Notes: generated by a model from the sequence alone, not told the origin. 64,000 nt of DNA from Agapetus fuscipes (GCA_951799405.1 OX637332.1:2113001-2177000), one strand, 5' to 3'. Numbered from the stretch's first letter, positions 50,347 to 60,544 are shown. Numbers and translations: made by a program.

Positions 50347-50601
50347 TCTAAATCTAAATCTAAGCTGCAAAGATATGTATCATTTGAGATTCATTATAAA
50401 TGCATTCCCACAAGCAGACACGCATAATTTCGCGCTCACACATGCCACATGTGGACCTACAATATTAAAAACCCAATCTCGAATGAACGTAAGCCCTGCA
50501 ACTCTTGCCGACCTTTCCTGAAACAGGGGTGGCATTGGCAAAGTGAACCATTTTTACAGTATGGGTGGTCAACCTCATACCAACCTATCGTTCAATGAAT
50601 A
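50347..50601 (-). mobile_element. S1, full length, LINE-A-linked
   Basis: CATCTAAATCTAAATCTAAG tail to CCTATCGTTCAATGAATAC. The UTR word AAGCAATTAAATACATTAAA follows. Confidence 0.8.
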
Positions 50602-50639
50602 CAAGCAATTAAATACATTAAATATATAACATCCTTATC

Positions 50640-51050
50640 AAAATATCTTAATATAATATTAACAATCGGTCATTGAGGTTTATTATAGAGGCGTTGGAAA
50701 CGTTCTAATGCAGACGCAAGGAGACAATCAGTTTTTACCCCGCTTCTGCATCGAATAACGCGCACTGTACTCTCAGGTTAAAACGAGATAGCAATAATTT
50801 TACGAAACACATGGCACACTTCAAACACGACAAAAAGGGTTGAGATATCATAATTCTATGATACAGAATTCCCCTACAGTAATAATATTGAAATATGCAT
50901 ATCAGAATAAAATGAAATTTCCAGAATAGCATTTTACATTCAGCAAAGGTTTCATAAAGAATTCAGATAATTGACATATTCTGTAGGAAAAGTTAGACTA
51001 ACACTTTACTCCCCTATAATTTTAAATGTACCACATTCCTCTGGAAACAT
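50640..51050. other. unassigned stretch
   Basis: No repeat or frame recognised. Confidence 0.4.
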
Positions 51051-51054
51051 GAAG

Positions 51055-51603
51055 TCTATAATAATCTAAGTTGCAAGGATATATTCATTTAAAGCTCTCA
51101 GATGTATGCCCACAAACCAGTTCGCGCTTACAAATGCTGAATGTGTACTTACAAATAAAATCCAGACCTCAAATGAACATAAGCCCCACAACTTTTGCCG
51201 ACCTTCCCTGAAACAGGGGTGACATTGGCAAAGTGAACCATTTTTTACAGTATGGGTGGTCAGCCTCATACCAACCTATAAGTCAAGGAATATGAATAAT
51301 AAATTACATTTAAATATAAAAAAGAACAAAACCTTACAAAGAAATCTATACAAAAAAAGTCAAAATTTTCCTATGCAAAAAATGTAGCAAATGAATACAC
51401 CAACATTAGAAATCAACACTGCAGATTAGCCGCCACTTCTTCCTGTCCTTGCATACTTCTTTCATTTCATCCAGAGTCATAACCTTTTTCATACAAGTCC
51501 TCCTTTTATTATGACTCTGGATATCCCATTCATTCGCTATTTCAGAGATTTGATCCTTCCATACTTTTCTCGGTCTTCCTCTACCACGACATCCATTAGT
51601 CAT
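51055..51603 (-). mobile_element. LINE-A 3' end including S1
   Basis: From 51603 on the minus strand: CRGRGRPRKVWKDQISEIAN, EWDIQSHNKRRTCMKKV, MTLDEMKEVCKDRKKWRLIC, stop, ~110-bp UTR, then S1 51292-51055. It supplies the undamaged version of the region carrying the TAG in the 24.8-kb copy. Confidence 0.8.
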
Positions 51604-51725
51604 AACTCATAATACAGTATATTCAGATATATGCTCACAATAGATTCTAAGCGTTCTCCGCATAGATGTTCCAAAGTTGTTTTTTTTCTCGGCGGGCAAA
51701 CATGACACTTTTACGTAATTTTACT

Positions 51726-52470
51726 CCTTAAGGCTGTTATTAAAAAAAAACCGAGTTGTTTTTAAAAATATGTTTCTTATACGAGTACTTTATGGCCTTA
51801 GTAAAAGAGTGACATTAAGATGAAAAAACTGAAACTAATGAACTTATTTAATTCTTCTAATCTAATCTAATCTAATCTAAGCTGCAAAGATATATATCAT
51901 TTAAGATTTATATTAAATGCATTCCCACAAGCAGATATGTATAATTTCGCGCTAACACATGCCGCATGTGGGCCTACAATATAAAAACCCAATCTTAAAT
52001 GAACATAAGCCTTGCAACTCTTGCCGTCCTTCCCTGAAACAGGGGTGACATTGGCAAAGTGAACCAATTTTTTTACAGTATGGGTGGTCAGCCGCATAAC
52101 AACCTATAAGTCAAGGGAAAACAGATTTTTCATATTATCGCAAAAACTATTCACATTAGTCATTTTTCTATTACAAATCACACTACAAACTAGAATTTGT
52201 GTCATTCTATAATTATAAAGAAAAAAAAATATATTTCCAAAATACAAAACAACAAAATGCGAGCAAAAAAAGTACAAAAAACCAGTTTTTTTAATATTTT
52301 TTTGTGACGTCATTTTTTAAGTTATGTAAAAAAAACTAACTTTAGAATTAAGATAAAAAAGTATGTTACACGCGTGATTTTTTTCATTAATGTCACTCTT
52401 TTATTAAGGCCATAAAGTAAAAGAAACATATTTTTAAAAACAACGGGTTTTTTTTTAATAACGCTTTAAG
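51726..52470. mobile_element. MITE with ~95-bp inverted arms, split by S1
   Basis: TTAAGGCTGTTATTAAAAAA, AAAAATATGTTTCTTATACG, TTTATGGCCTTAGTAAAAGA and GTGACATTAAGATGAAAAA (51731-51830) reappear inverted at 52390-52470. Without S1 it is about 480 bp. Exact ends are unresolved. Confidence 0.6.
51855..52117 (-). mobile_element. S1, full length, inside MITE
   Basis: CTAATCTAATCTAATCTAAT tail to ACCTATAAGTCAAGG. Confidence 0.85.
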
Positions 52471-52794
52471 TACTAAACAAAATATGCGTTTGTCTACAAT
52501 CAGCAACCCAGTAGTATTAAACCTTATGTTTATGTTAAATGTGTGAAATTAATCAAAATAGATTTAAGAAAAACTTTTTTTTTACAAAAATAAATTAGGT
52601 ATATCACACATAATATTTTTAAAATTGCAAACAGTGCATGAGTTAATAAACATTATTGACAAACAAAATAAAACTCTGACGTTCTTTCGTATTTTTAATA
52701 ATATTTTTTGCCCTACTATTAGGGGAAAAAATATGTAGCTCTATTTATGCGTTCGATATGTCGGTTTGATTTCACAGCGGCGAAATATTTAAAG

Positions 52795-53227
52795 TAGGGA
52801 TGGGCAAATGGGAAAAAAAATATCGATATATATCGAATCGATATTTTTAAACACCATCGAAATATATCGAGGAAAAAATATCGATATTTCGATATCTCGA
52901 TGGAAAAAAATATCGAAATTTTCAAAAAAAAATATCGGTCGCTGACGGGTTAGGTCTCATTTTTTTGCAATTTTTGGCCAAAAAGTCTGTCGACGGGGAG
53001 AGGGATACTTGCGATTTGCTACGTAAAAATGTTGGCTTTCAAACACAGCCACCTATAAAGAGTTTGGAGCAAAGTCACATTTGAAAAAAAATATCGCTTA
53101 TGATACGATTTTGATACTTGAAAAAAAATATCGATTAATGGATATTTCTGATATCGAGAGAAATATCGATATTTTTCAAAAAAAATATTGGTACTTTTGA
53201 TACATCGATATATTTCGCCCATCCCTA
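52795..53227. mobile_element. hAT MITE rich in ATATCGAT
   Basis: ATTTAAAG is repeated exactly on both sides (52787-52794, 53228-53235). The ends TAGGGATGGGCAAAT and the inverse of ATTTCGCCCATCCCTA are matching terminal repeats. The interior is dominated by AATATCGATAT-type palindromes. Confidence 0.85.
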
Positions 53228-53237
53228 ATTTAAAGTA

Positions 53238-53326
53238 AACATTTTGCCTCAGGAGGGCAAGGAGCTTAAATATCAATAATTTTACCTTAGAAGGGCAAGA
53301 AATTTATATCAAGAATTTTGCCTTAG
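53238..53326 (+). repeat. inverted duplicate of the host gene's coding repeat
   Basis: GCCTCAGGAGGGCAAGGAGC, ATCAATAATTTTACCTTAGA and AAGAATTTTGCCTTAG are a near-identical inverse of 53918-53999, which encodes two of the gene's 12-residue units on the minus strand. In this orientation it is not open. Confidence 0.75.
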
Positions 53327-53531
53327 GTTTGTTTTTTAAATTGTGGTAAAGAATAAGTATCCCTCAATGGTTTGTTAGTACAAGTGAAACATTTTGAAAA
53401 TACAAATATGCTCTTATAACTTCCAAAAATAAAATGTTTTAAATTATCTTGCAGCTATTCAACAACATGCTGTTTTTATGAAACTTATTGAGAGCCGAAA
53501 GAATACTTGAACCATGATGTGCTTCTGTTAT

Positions 53532-54051
53532 CTAATTTTCCCAAGCAGTAGGCTTCAACTGAGCTCCTTGCCCTTCTGAGACAAAGCCCTTGATGTAAAC
53601 TTCTTGCCCTTCTAAGGTAAAATTATTGATATAAGCTCCTTGCCCTTCTGAGACAAAACCCTTGATGTAAACTTTTTGCCTTCTATAATCTATAATCTAA
53701 GTTGCAAGGATATATTCATTTAAAGCTCTCAGATGAATGCCTACAAACCAACACGTGTAGTTCGCGCTTACAAATGCTGATTGTGTACTTACAAATAAAA
53801 TCCAAACCTCAAATGAACATGAGCCCTGCAACTCTTGCCGACATTCCCTGAAACAGGGGTGACATTGGCAAAGTGAACCATTTTTTACAGTATGGGTGGT
53901 CAGCCTCATATTGCCTTTCTAAGGCAAAATTCTTGATATAAATTTCTTGCCCTTCTAAGGTAAAATTATTGATATAAGCTCCTTGCCCTCCTGAGGCCAA
54001 AATCTTGATATCAGTTTAATGCTCTTCTGAGGGGAAACTCTTGATATAAGC
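53532..54051 (-). pseudogene. in-frame continuation of the 12-residue repeat after the stop
   Basis: Beyond the TAA at 54054-54052 the same frame continues: AYIKSFP, a second TAA at 54018-54016, ILASGGQGAYINNFTLEGQE, IYIKNFALERQ, then an S1 (53685-53910). If that insertion is mentally skipped the same frame carries on with KVYIKGFVSEGQ, GAYINNFT, LEGQEVYIKGFV and ends in QLKPTAWEN and TAG at 53534-53532. Both stops are GAA to TAA changes at the same position of the unit. Either the C-terminus has been lost or this is now 3' UTR. Confidence 0.65.
53685..53910 (-). mobile_element. S1 inserted in the coding repeat, with target duplication
   Basis: TTGCCTTCT (53676-53684) and TTGCCTTTCT (53911-53920) flank it. 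The copy lacks the first ~22 bp of the head and keeps a TATAATCTATAATC tail, showing 5' truncation with target duplication as in LINE-type integration. Confidence 0.8.
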
Positions 54052-54156
54052 TTATTGCCCTTCTGAGGCCACACTCTTGCTAGAAGCTTCTTGCGTTTCT
54101 GAGGCCAAACTCTTCATATCAACTTCTTGTCCTTTTAGCATTGGTTGATCGTCATT
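54052..54156 (-). CDS. host gene, exon 3 (last coding exon)
   Basis: On the minus strand TTTTATTTGCAG is a good acceptor and the exon starts at 54156 in phase 0, matching the donor of exon 2. It adds residues 112-145 (NDDQPMLKGQEVDMKSLASE, then TQEASSKSVASEGQ) and stops at TAA. From LKGQ onward it falls into 12-residue periods (consensus (S/L)EGQ(E/G)(V/A)YIKGFV-like), though these first units are the most diverged. The 36-bp period equals 12 codons, so the array can expand without a frameshift. No known domain is recognised. Confidence rests on the splice phase and the repeat frame. Confidence 0.6.
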   Translation of the reverse strand, partial: NDDQPMLKGQEVDMKSLASETQEASSKSVASEGQ

Positions 54157-54351
54157 CTGCAAATAAAATCTCATTTAGATATTAATTGTCAACATCAAAA
54201 TTGCACTCCAAACAATTCAAAATTAATATACCGAAGTATTCTTCAGATGAAAACGTGTATGAGAGAAGATGTACGGGTCGATTTAATTTGTACAATACGT
54301 AAAAGAACTCAGAAGATTGTTTTAATGCAAAAATCTGTGACCGCTACTACA

Positions 54352-54629
54352 GAGCGTGTAGCTCCTTACTGCGTCGCATGTGGAAACTATTTATTTTTAC
54401 ACGTAAGGGGCCGGCTTTACGCCAACCAATTCAGATGAAGTGAGGGTTTACAAGCTCCCGAAGGGGCTGGTACTCATTTCTTGTAAAGGCTGCGAAAATT
54501 TTGCCGGTATTCAATTTTGGGTTTGAAATAAACACCGGAACGGGAAATCATTTCTCACACCCTCGGTGGAATTCGAACCCGAGCTTGCGGCATGGAATGC
54601 AAGCACTCTACTAACTGAGCTATCTACCG
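54352..54629 (-). mobile_element. S3, near full length, in host intron 2
   Basis: GCTCAGTTAGTAGAGTGC-like head, GGTTCGAATTCCACC, GGGCTGGTACTC inverse and a TGTGTAGC-like end. It lies between exons 3 and 2 of the host gene. Confidence 0.75.
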
Positions 54630-54990
54630 TAAAAATTAGTGTGTGCGCACCACAAAGGAACTTCTGCCAACCATTGAGCAGAGAAAGCTGATGTACTTCG
54701 GTCACATTTTGAGCAATGACAAATACCACCTTCTCCATCTTATCACTCAGGGTAAGATTGAGAGTACATAGAAGATCTCACGGAAGCCGAACGACATCGT
54801 GGCTGAAAAACCTGCGACAATGATTCGGCAGAAGCCATTGCAGAAGCATAAAGTCTTTATTTCGAGCCGCAGCATCCAAAGTCAAAATAGCCATGATGAT
54901 TCCCAATCTTGTATAGAAGAGGCACGAAAAGAAGTAGAAAAAATAAGTGTGAACAATTTATCTAAATAATAAACCATACATATTACTTAC

Positions 54991-55318
54991 ATTTGTATTG
55001 TCCATCGATGAGAAAGTTTCTTCATCCGAGGTGTACGCAAATGGTTCAATCTTAAGGAGGCTCTCCAAGGAAACTGCCTTGTCCTCATGGGGGGGACCAT
55101 TGACCACGGTGATGACGCATTTCTTGAAGCAGTTATCGATGGCTTTGTCGCCGTCTGTCGGTGAAGGGGAGCCAGGTCTGGAGCTGCAGGCTAGGGGCTT
55201 GAAAAGTTGAAAACTATCTGATAATTCCTCCAGAGCCAGGATTTCATTAATCAGAGTCGAGGTGTCGTAGCCGTCCTCGCTGAGGTCCTCGCCCTCATAT
55301 TCCAACAACCCGGGGCTG
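54991..55318 (-). CDS. host gene, exon 2 (acidic protein of unknown function)
   Basis: Minus strand: a T-rich tract and TTTGTAG acceptor, then 328 nt open to a GTAAGTAA donor at 54990. It encodes residues 3-111 of a predicted 145-residue protein: acidic start SPGLLEYEGEDLSEDGYD, then LINEILALEELSDSFQLF, a Ser/Pro patch (SSRPGSPSPTDGD), CFKKCVITVVNGPPHED, and SLESLLKIEPFAYTSDEETF. No signal peptide or membrane segment is visible. The composition suits a soluble, perhaps nuclear regulatory protein, but I recognise no family. Codon composition is clearly more GC-rich than the surrounding repeats. An alternative acceptor CAG three bases in would break the join to exon 1. Confidence 0.7.
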
Positions 55319-55439
55319 CTACAAAAAAAAAAACAATAAGAAAACAGCGAAACATTCTTGTAAGAATCTTACAAGAAAAAAAGTGGAAGAAAAAAACTTA
55401 AATTAAATGTTAAAATATATTTGAAAAAAAAACGACCAG

Positions 55440-55695
55440 CGAATAAAGTGTATGGAGCAGAAGAAAAGAACAAGGGAAAAACCGATGAAGGAATGGATAG
55501 ACCAAACAGACGAGATTGCGAACGCATGGAACCTTCAGGTGCAAATTAGAGAAGAGTAGATATGTATGAGGAAAGTGATGAATGTTGAAGAGATGAAAGA
55601 GATAATTTATGCAAGGAGAAAAAAATTGGTGAGACATCTGCGGAGGCACCGCGCACCCCTAGTGTACCGGCGGCGGGATACAGTAACAGTAACAA
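55440..55695 (+). mobile_element. LINE-B-related 3' fragment
   Basis: ATGGATAGACCAAACAGACG, GTGATGAATGTTGAAGAGAT and GCAAGGAGAAAAAAATTGG correspond to WMDQTDEI...VMNVEEMKEI.ARRKKL. It then ends CCTAGTGTACCGGCGGCGGG and ACAGTAACAGTAAC. It lies in host intron 1. Confidence 0.6.
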
Positions 55696-55792
55696 ATGAA
55701 ACAATAAATCATTACTGACACCCTCGGATGGGATTCGAACCCGAGCTCTCGGCGTGGGATACAAGCACCTACCAACTAAGCTATCGACCGTT
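55696..55792 (-). mobile_element. S3 head
   Basis: GGTCGATAGCTTAGTTGGTA inverse, TCGGGTTCGAATCCCATCC inverse and GTGTCAGTAATGATTT. It stops there. Confidence 0.65.
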
Positions 55793-56069
55793 ACAAGAAT
55801 AGCGCCTAATTGGCCAAAAAAAAAACTGTTCAATAGGAATTATTTCCGGAAGATATAAAAGTTTTCAGAAGTTCTTTATAGGCTAGTTTTTTTCACTGAC
55901 GAGAAAAAGCATTAAAAAAAAAAAAAATACCTATTGTGTACAAAATTAATCAATTCGCGCAAAAAAAAAAACATCAAAACTATATATAAAGAAAATATCA
56001 TCGATCTTAATAAAATAACTTTCACTTATGTGCATCGATGAAAAAAATATTTGCATCTATAATAAATAA

Positions 56070-56455
56070 TAATCTATAATAATCTAAGTTGCAAGGATAT
56101 ATTCATTTAAAGCTCTCAGATGTATGCCCACAAACCAGTACGTGTAGTTCGCGCTCACAAATGCTGAATGTGTACTCACAAATAAAATGCAAACCTCAAA
56201 TGAACATAAGCCCCACAACTTTTGCCGACCTTCCCTGACACAGGGGTGACATTGGCAAGTGAACCATTTTTTACAGTATGGGTGGTCAGCCTCATACCAA
56301 CCTATAAGTCAAGGAATATACGTATAATAAATTACATTTAAATATAAAAAAAACACAATACCTTAAAAAGAAATCTATACAAAGAAAGACAAAATTTTCC
56401 CATGCAAAACATGTAGCAAATTAATAAACCAACATTAGAAATCCACATTGTAGAT
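56070..56455 (-). mobile_element. LINE-A UTR plus S1
   Basis: S1 56070-56317, then AATTACATTTAAATATAAAA and CCAACATTAGAAATCCACAT as in the copies at 43.5 and 51.3 kb. Truncated before the coding tail. Host intron 1. Confidence 0.75.
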
Positions 56456-56599
56456 TATACATGGCCGCCATTAAATTATAAGAAGTATTTTAAAATGAAA
56501 ATTTACGCGTTTTTCGCTAATGTAATCTAATGATTAATCACTTTTGAATGTAGAGCAATAATAACGGCTATTATTTAAATTATCGCTGAGTAAACTCAC

Positions 56600-56700
56600 C
56601 CCATATCGCCGGTAATTATTTTATAGCACTTGCGCGGGAGACGGATGGACCAGAAATGCCACCTGTGTTGCGTGGGTGAATTTTAGTGCACATTATTAAC
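56600..56700 (-). CDS. candidate host exon 1 (start codon and 5' leader)
   Basis: Minus strand: ACCGGCGATATGGG followed by GTGAGTTTAC, a strong donor (exon end 56600). The ATG at 56604-56602 plus GG, completed by the first base of exon 2, reads M-G-S-P-G-L-L, so the phase fits exactly. The leader (CACCCACGCAACACAGGTGG, CCGTCTCCCGCGCAAGTGC) is GC-richer than its neighbourhood. A TATAAAA only 21 nt before the ATG is too close to serve as a promoter. The 5' limit is not known, and the given end is arbitrary. Confidence 0.45.
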
Positions 56701-56879
56701 TTTAAAAACAATGATGGGTGGCGACCTCGTCTAAGTGACATCTATCGAGCTTTCCAAATACTGGGTGGTCACTGTCAGCGTTGCCAACCGGCACAATGTC
56801 GATTGACAAAATGTCCACTCGACAAAATGTCCACGCGACAAAATGTCCACCGACAAAATGTCCACTGAAAAAATGTATT

Positions 56880-57408
56880 TAAAACGCAACTAAGCTACAC
56901 ATATAGCGTAACTTCTTACCTGCGTTATCCCCGAAGGGGGTGCATGTGGCGATTTGGGACCTATTTATTTTTACGGGTAAGGGGGCCGGCCGCACACCAA
57001 ACACTTTCAGTTGAAGTGGGGGTTGCCCAGAATCCCACTGGGGCTGTTTCTCATTTCTTGTGAAGGCTGAGTAGGCCTTGAGATTGAACCCTTGCTCTCG
57101 GCATGGAATGCAAGCATTCTACCAATTGAGCTATTGACCTTTTTTACGAGCTTAGTCGTCGTCGCTACAAAGCGCCAATTCTCAAGCAAGACCCAGTTGC
57201 TGTAAGGCTGGATGGACCTTTGGTGACCGGTCATTCGTAAAGGTTTATGAATTTTTCAACCCAGCGAAGAGCAAATCTGAAAATATAAATGGTAGATATA
57301 TTTTTGTAACTTTTTAGGGTTTGTGTATTTTTGTGTGCTTCGCCGGGATTTGAACCCGCAACCTTCCATTCAGAGTCCGAAGTGTTACCACTGAACTACG
57401 GACCAGTA
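56880..57408 (-). mobile_element. S2-S3 dimeric SINE, copy 3
   Basis: S3 56880-57135 and S2 57141-57408, with junction ATTGACCTTTTTTACGAGCT as in the other two copies. A ~45-bp T-rich insertion lies in the S2 middle (57296-57340). Confidence 0.8.
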
Positions 57409-57499
57409 ATATTATTTTATAAAATCATATAAATTATAAATTTCCTTGACTTATAGGGCTAGGATTTTCTGATTTTTTTTCTAATTTTTTTTTAAGAAT

Positions 57500-57838
57500 T
57501 ATATATTTTGTATTTGATTTTAAGGTTTATTCATATTATTATTATTTTTTTATATAAAAAATGTAGGTACTTTGTCGTGTATGTTCCTTGACTTATTAGT
57601 TGGTATGCGGCTGAACACTCATACTTTTAACAAATGGTTCACTTTGCCAATGTCAACCCTGTTTCAGGGAAGGTCAGCGAGAGTTGCAGCGCTTTTTTCA
57701 TTTGAGATTGTGTTTTTTATATTGTAAGTCCACATGCGGCATGCTTATGCGTGAACCTGTACGTGTCTGCTTGTGGGAATGCATTTAATATGAATCTCAA
57801 ATGAAATATACCTTTGCAACTTAGATTATCGATTATAG
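57500..57838 (+). mobile_element. LINE-A UTR plus S1
   Basis: TGTATTTGATTTTAAGG and GTCGTGTATGTTCCTTGACT precede the full S1 (57585-57838). The same UTR words precede the S1s at 58561 and 60290. Confidence 0.75.
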
Positions 57839-58032
57839 ATAAATCGTATATGATATTCGAAAATAAAAACAAAAAAACTAATAATGTAATCGATACAATT
57901 TTGTTTGCCTGTGGACATTATATTGTTAGACATTTTTTCGGTGGACATTCTGTCTATGGAGATCTTGTCGTGGAACCAGTGCTTACATACCAATCACTTA
58001 TAGACCCCAATGAATATAATATACCTAATATT

Positions 58033-58095
58033 AACCCTTCGGGGATAACGCGGCAAGAAGTTACACTATATGTGTAGCTTAGTTGCGTTTTTTGC
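58033..58095 (+). mobile_element. S3 3' terminal fragment
   Basis: CCCTTCGGGGATAACGCGGC to TGTGTAGCTTAGTTGCG and a T run. Confidence 0.7.
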
Positions 58096-58480
58096 GTTTT
58101 TTTTTAATATAGAAAAAAATCTAATTTAACGGGATTGTTAGATGGGTGTAGCACTAATTATTTTTCTTTCCTTTAAATTCTCCATTTTTAGATAAATCCG
58201 TTCATTTAAATATGTATTTCTGTATGATAATTTCTGCATAAAGAGATGGCAACACCACGCATTGTTTTAGAAATAGCTTGAAATAAAATATTTTGTCTAA
58301 AAATTATAAATTGCACAACAATCTCGGACCACCCACAGAGAGTCTGGATTAGAACTCAGGGGCGGATTATGATGCAATTTAGTCACAAATATGATTTAAA
58401 AAATATATCACCACCTTATAAGTAAAACTAAATAAGGTCTGATTCACTGATTTGAGAAAACAAGTATGGTACATTTTAAA
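58096..58480. other. unassigned AT-rich stretch
   Basis: No frame or repeat recognised. Confidence 0.4.
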
Positions 58481-58489
58481 TTAGAATTT

Positions 58490-58823
58490 GGTATTTTGTA
58501 TTTGATTTTAATGTTAATCCATATTATTTGATTATTTCTAAAATGTGATTTATTGTGTATGTTCCTTGACTTATAGGCTGGTATGCGGCTGACCACCCAT
58601 ATTGTAAAAAATGGTTCACTTTGCCAATATCACTTCTGTTTCAGGGAAAGTCGGCAAGAGTTGCAGGGCTTATGCTCATTTGAGATTGAGTTTTTTTATA
58701 TTGTAGGTTACAAGCGGCATGTGTTAGCGCGAACTTGTACGTGTCTGCTTGTGATAATGCATGCAATGTGAATCCCCAATGTTACATATTTTTCCAACTT
58801 AGATTAGATTAGATTAGATAAGA
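58490..58823 (+). mobile_element. LINE-A UTR plus S1
   Basis: UTR TTGTATTTGATTTTAATG, TATTGTGTATGTTCCTTGAC, then the full S1 58561-58823. Confidence 0.75.
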
Positions 58824-58984
58824 TTGGGTGTAACTTCTTATAGTAATTGAAGTATGTGGTTATAAAAGGAAGTGCTCATGAAAAAGTTAGAAAAAAAAAA
58901 TCAAACATTTCTCGAATAGATATTAATGCTGCAACCCTCTGCCTCTCTTCCCTGAAATAGGAATCTTCCCCTTAGTACTTATAT

Positions 58985-59170
58985 TCTTTTGTCTTATGTC
59001 CATCAGAGGTAATTTCACAGAACCAATGTTTGTGTGACTTGTGCAGTGGAACAATGTATCTTATGAAAACTGGAAAAGATGTTAAAAATATTTTAAAAAG
59101 TTCTCACATTATCGTGTTTTACGTTTTTATCTTAACTCAGATTGTGTAGAATGTGATTTTAAAAAAAAAG
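58985..59170 (+). repeat. unclassified repeat R1
   Basis: GTCTTATGTCCATCAGAGGT, CAGAACCAATG, AAAACTGGAAAAGATGTT and CTCAGATTGTGTAGAATGTG. The last block also occurs near 10735-10755. Confidence 0.4.
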
Positions 59171-59287
59171 TACATTGATAGATCATCTTTGAATTAAATA
59201 GTAGATAAGCCAAACAAGCACTGGGAACACGGAATGCCATTTGCAAAATGTAACATTCTTACAAGTATGGTTGGTCAACCCTAATAA

Positions 59288-59533
59288 ACTTCAATAATCT
59301 AGACTGCAAAGATCTATTGACATTTAAGATTCATATTTAACACACACCGCCAAGTGGGCACATGCAAGTCGCGCTTACTCAACTGTCGTGCTGCATATGT
59401 ACATACAAAATAAACCAAACCTCACATGAACACAAACTTTGCAAATCCTGCCGTCTTTCCCAAAAACCGGGATGGCATTTGTAAATGTGAACAAAGCATG
59501 GGTCAGCTTTATATAAACATATTAGTCGAGGAG
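59288..59533 (-). mobile_element. S1, divergent subtype
   Basis: TAATCTAGACTGCAAAGATC tail to ATATTAGTCGAGGAGC. Strongly diverged. Confidence 0.65.
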
Positions 59534-59594
59534 CTTTATTCATTTGATATTTTCATTTTTGTAAATTGCTACAATTTATTATATTATAATTAGA

Positions 59595-60544
59595 TATACT
59601 TTTATCCTTTAAATTGCGGCCCTGGTGGCACGCGCCATCTTGAAGGATCTATCTACATACCTACAGGAAGAGAAATGTACTCTTGCTATTGCCCAAAAAT
59701 AATTGCGTCAACACTCAAGGACTACGAACAAACAAAAGCGTACAGAAGATATAACAGCGATTCTACTGTGAGTTTTAGATTTCATACATTTTTAAGTTGA
59801 CCCGATTGTTGAGTTTTCACGAAGGTTTTAAACTCTGGATTTCGGTGAAATTCGGATGCACTCGGCGTGTGACTCTCCCATTTCTCTTCACGTCTCATCA
59901 CTTAAAATAATATTTCTAAATATTTCAAATAATACGAACATGGTGTAGGTACCTATGTATTTTACTACCTTTTTAACAGATTAATTTTATTGTAGGTTTT
60001 TCTATGGATGTTACTTAATTTTTTTTTCCTTGACGAAATGAAAGAAGTGTGTAAGGACCATTGAGGCGAATGAATGGAATATCCAGAGTCATAATAAAAG
60101 GAGAGTCTGTATGAAGAAGGTTATGACTCTGGAGGAAATGAAAGAAGTGTGTAAGGACAGAAAGAAATGCTGGTTAATCTGTGATGTTGGCGGCTAGGGT
60201 TTTTAAAATTAAAATTTGTTTTCTGTTAGTTCTTGATGTCCATACATGTTATAATTTGTTGATTTTAAAAATGTAATTTGCCGTGTATGTTCCTTGACTG
60301 ATAGGTTGGTATGCGGCTGACCACCCATACTGTAAAAAAATTGTTCACTTTGCCAATGTCACCCCTGCTTCAGGGAAGGTCGGCAAGAGTTGCAGGGCTT
60401 ATGTTCATTTGAGATTGGGGTTTTTATATTGTAGGTCCACATGCAGCATGTGTAAGCGCGAAATTATACATGTCTGCTTGTGGGAATGCATTTAATATGA
60501 ATCTCAAATGATACATATCTTTGCAGCTTAGATTTAGATTTAGA
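59595..60544 (+). mobile_element. repeat R3 joined to LINE-A tail and S1
   Basis: R3 copy 2 (59600-60010) leads into LINE-A codons. They are duplicated: a short GAAATGAAAGAAGTGTGTAA piece at 60038 and a fuller copy from 60075 with IQSHNKRRVCMKKVMTLEEM, KEVCKDRKKCWLICDVGG, stop. The UTR with GTTCTTGATGTCCATACATG and a full S1 (60290-60544) follow. Confidence 0.7.

Larger units (their letters stand above)
56795..58000. repeat. foldback-like arms, GACAAAATGTCCAC type
   Basis: Left 56795-56880 holds five near-copies of CGACAAAATGTCCAC (15-bp period). Right 57925-57985 has the inverse (GGTGGACATTCTGTC, GACATTTTTTCGGTGGACAT). The interior is filled by an S2-S3 dimer and an S1. Confidence 0.45.

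Noticed and set aside
52795..53227. Two minus-strand frames of 68 and 85 codons rich in Ile/Phe/Tyr/Ser
   Set aside because: They are translations of ATATCGAT palindromes inside a non-coding hAT MITE.
56618..56640. TATA box for the host gene
   Set aside because: TATAAAA lies only 21 nt before the ATG and less than 30 nt before the splice donor, so a start site downstream would remove the exon.
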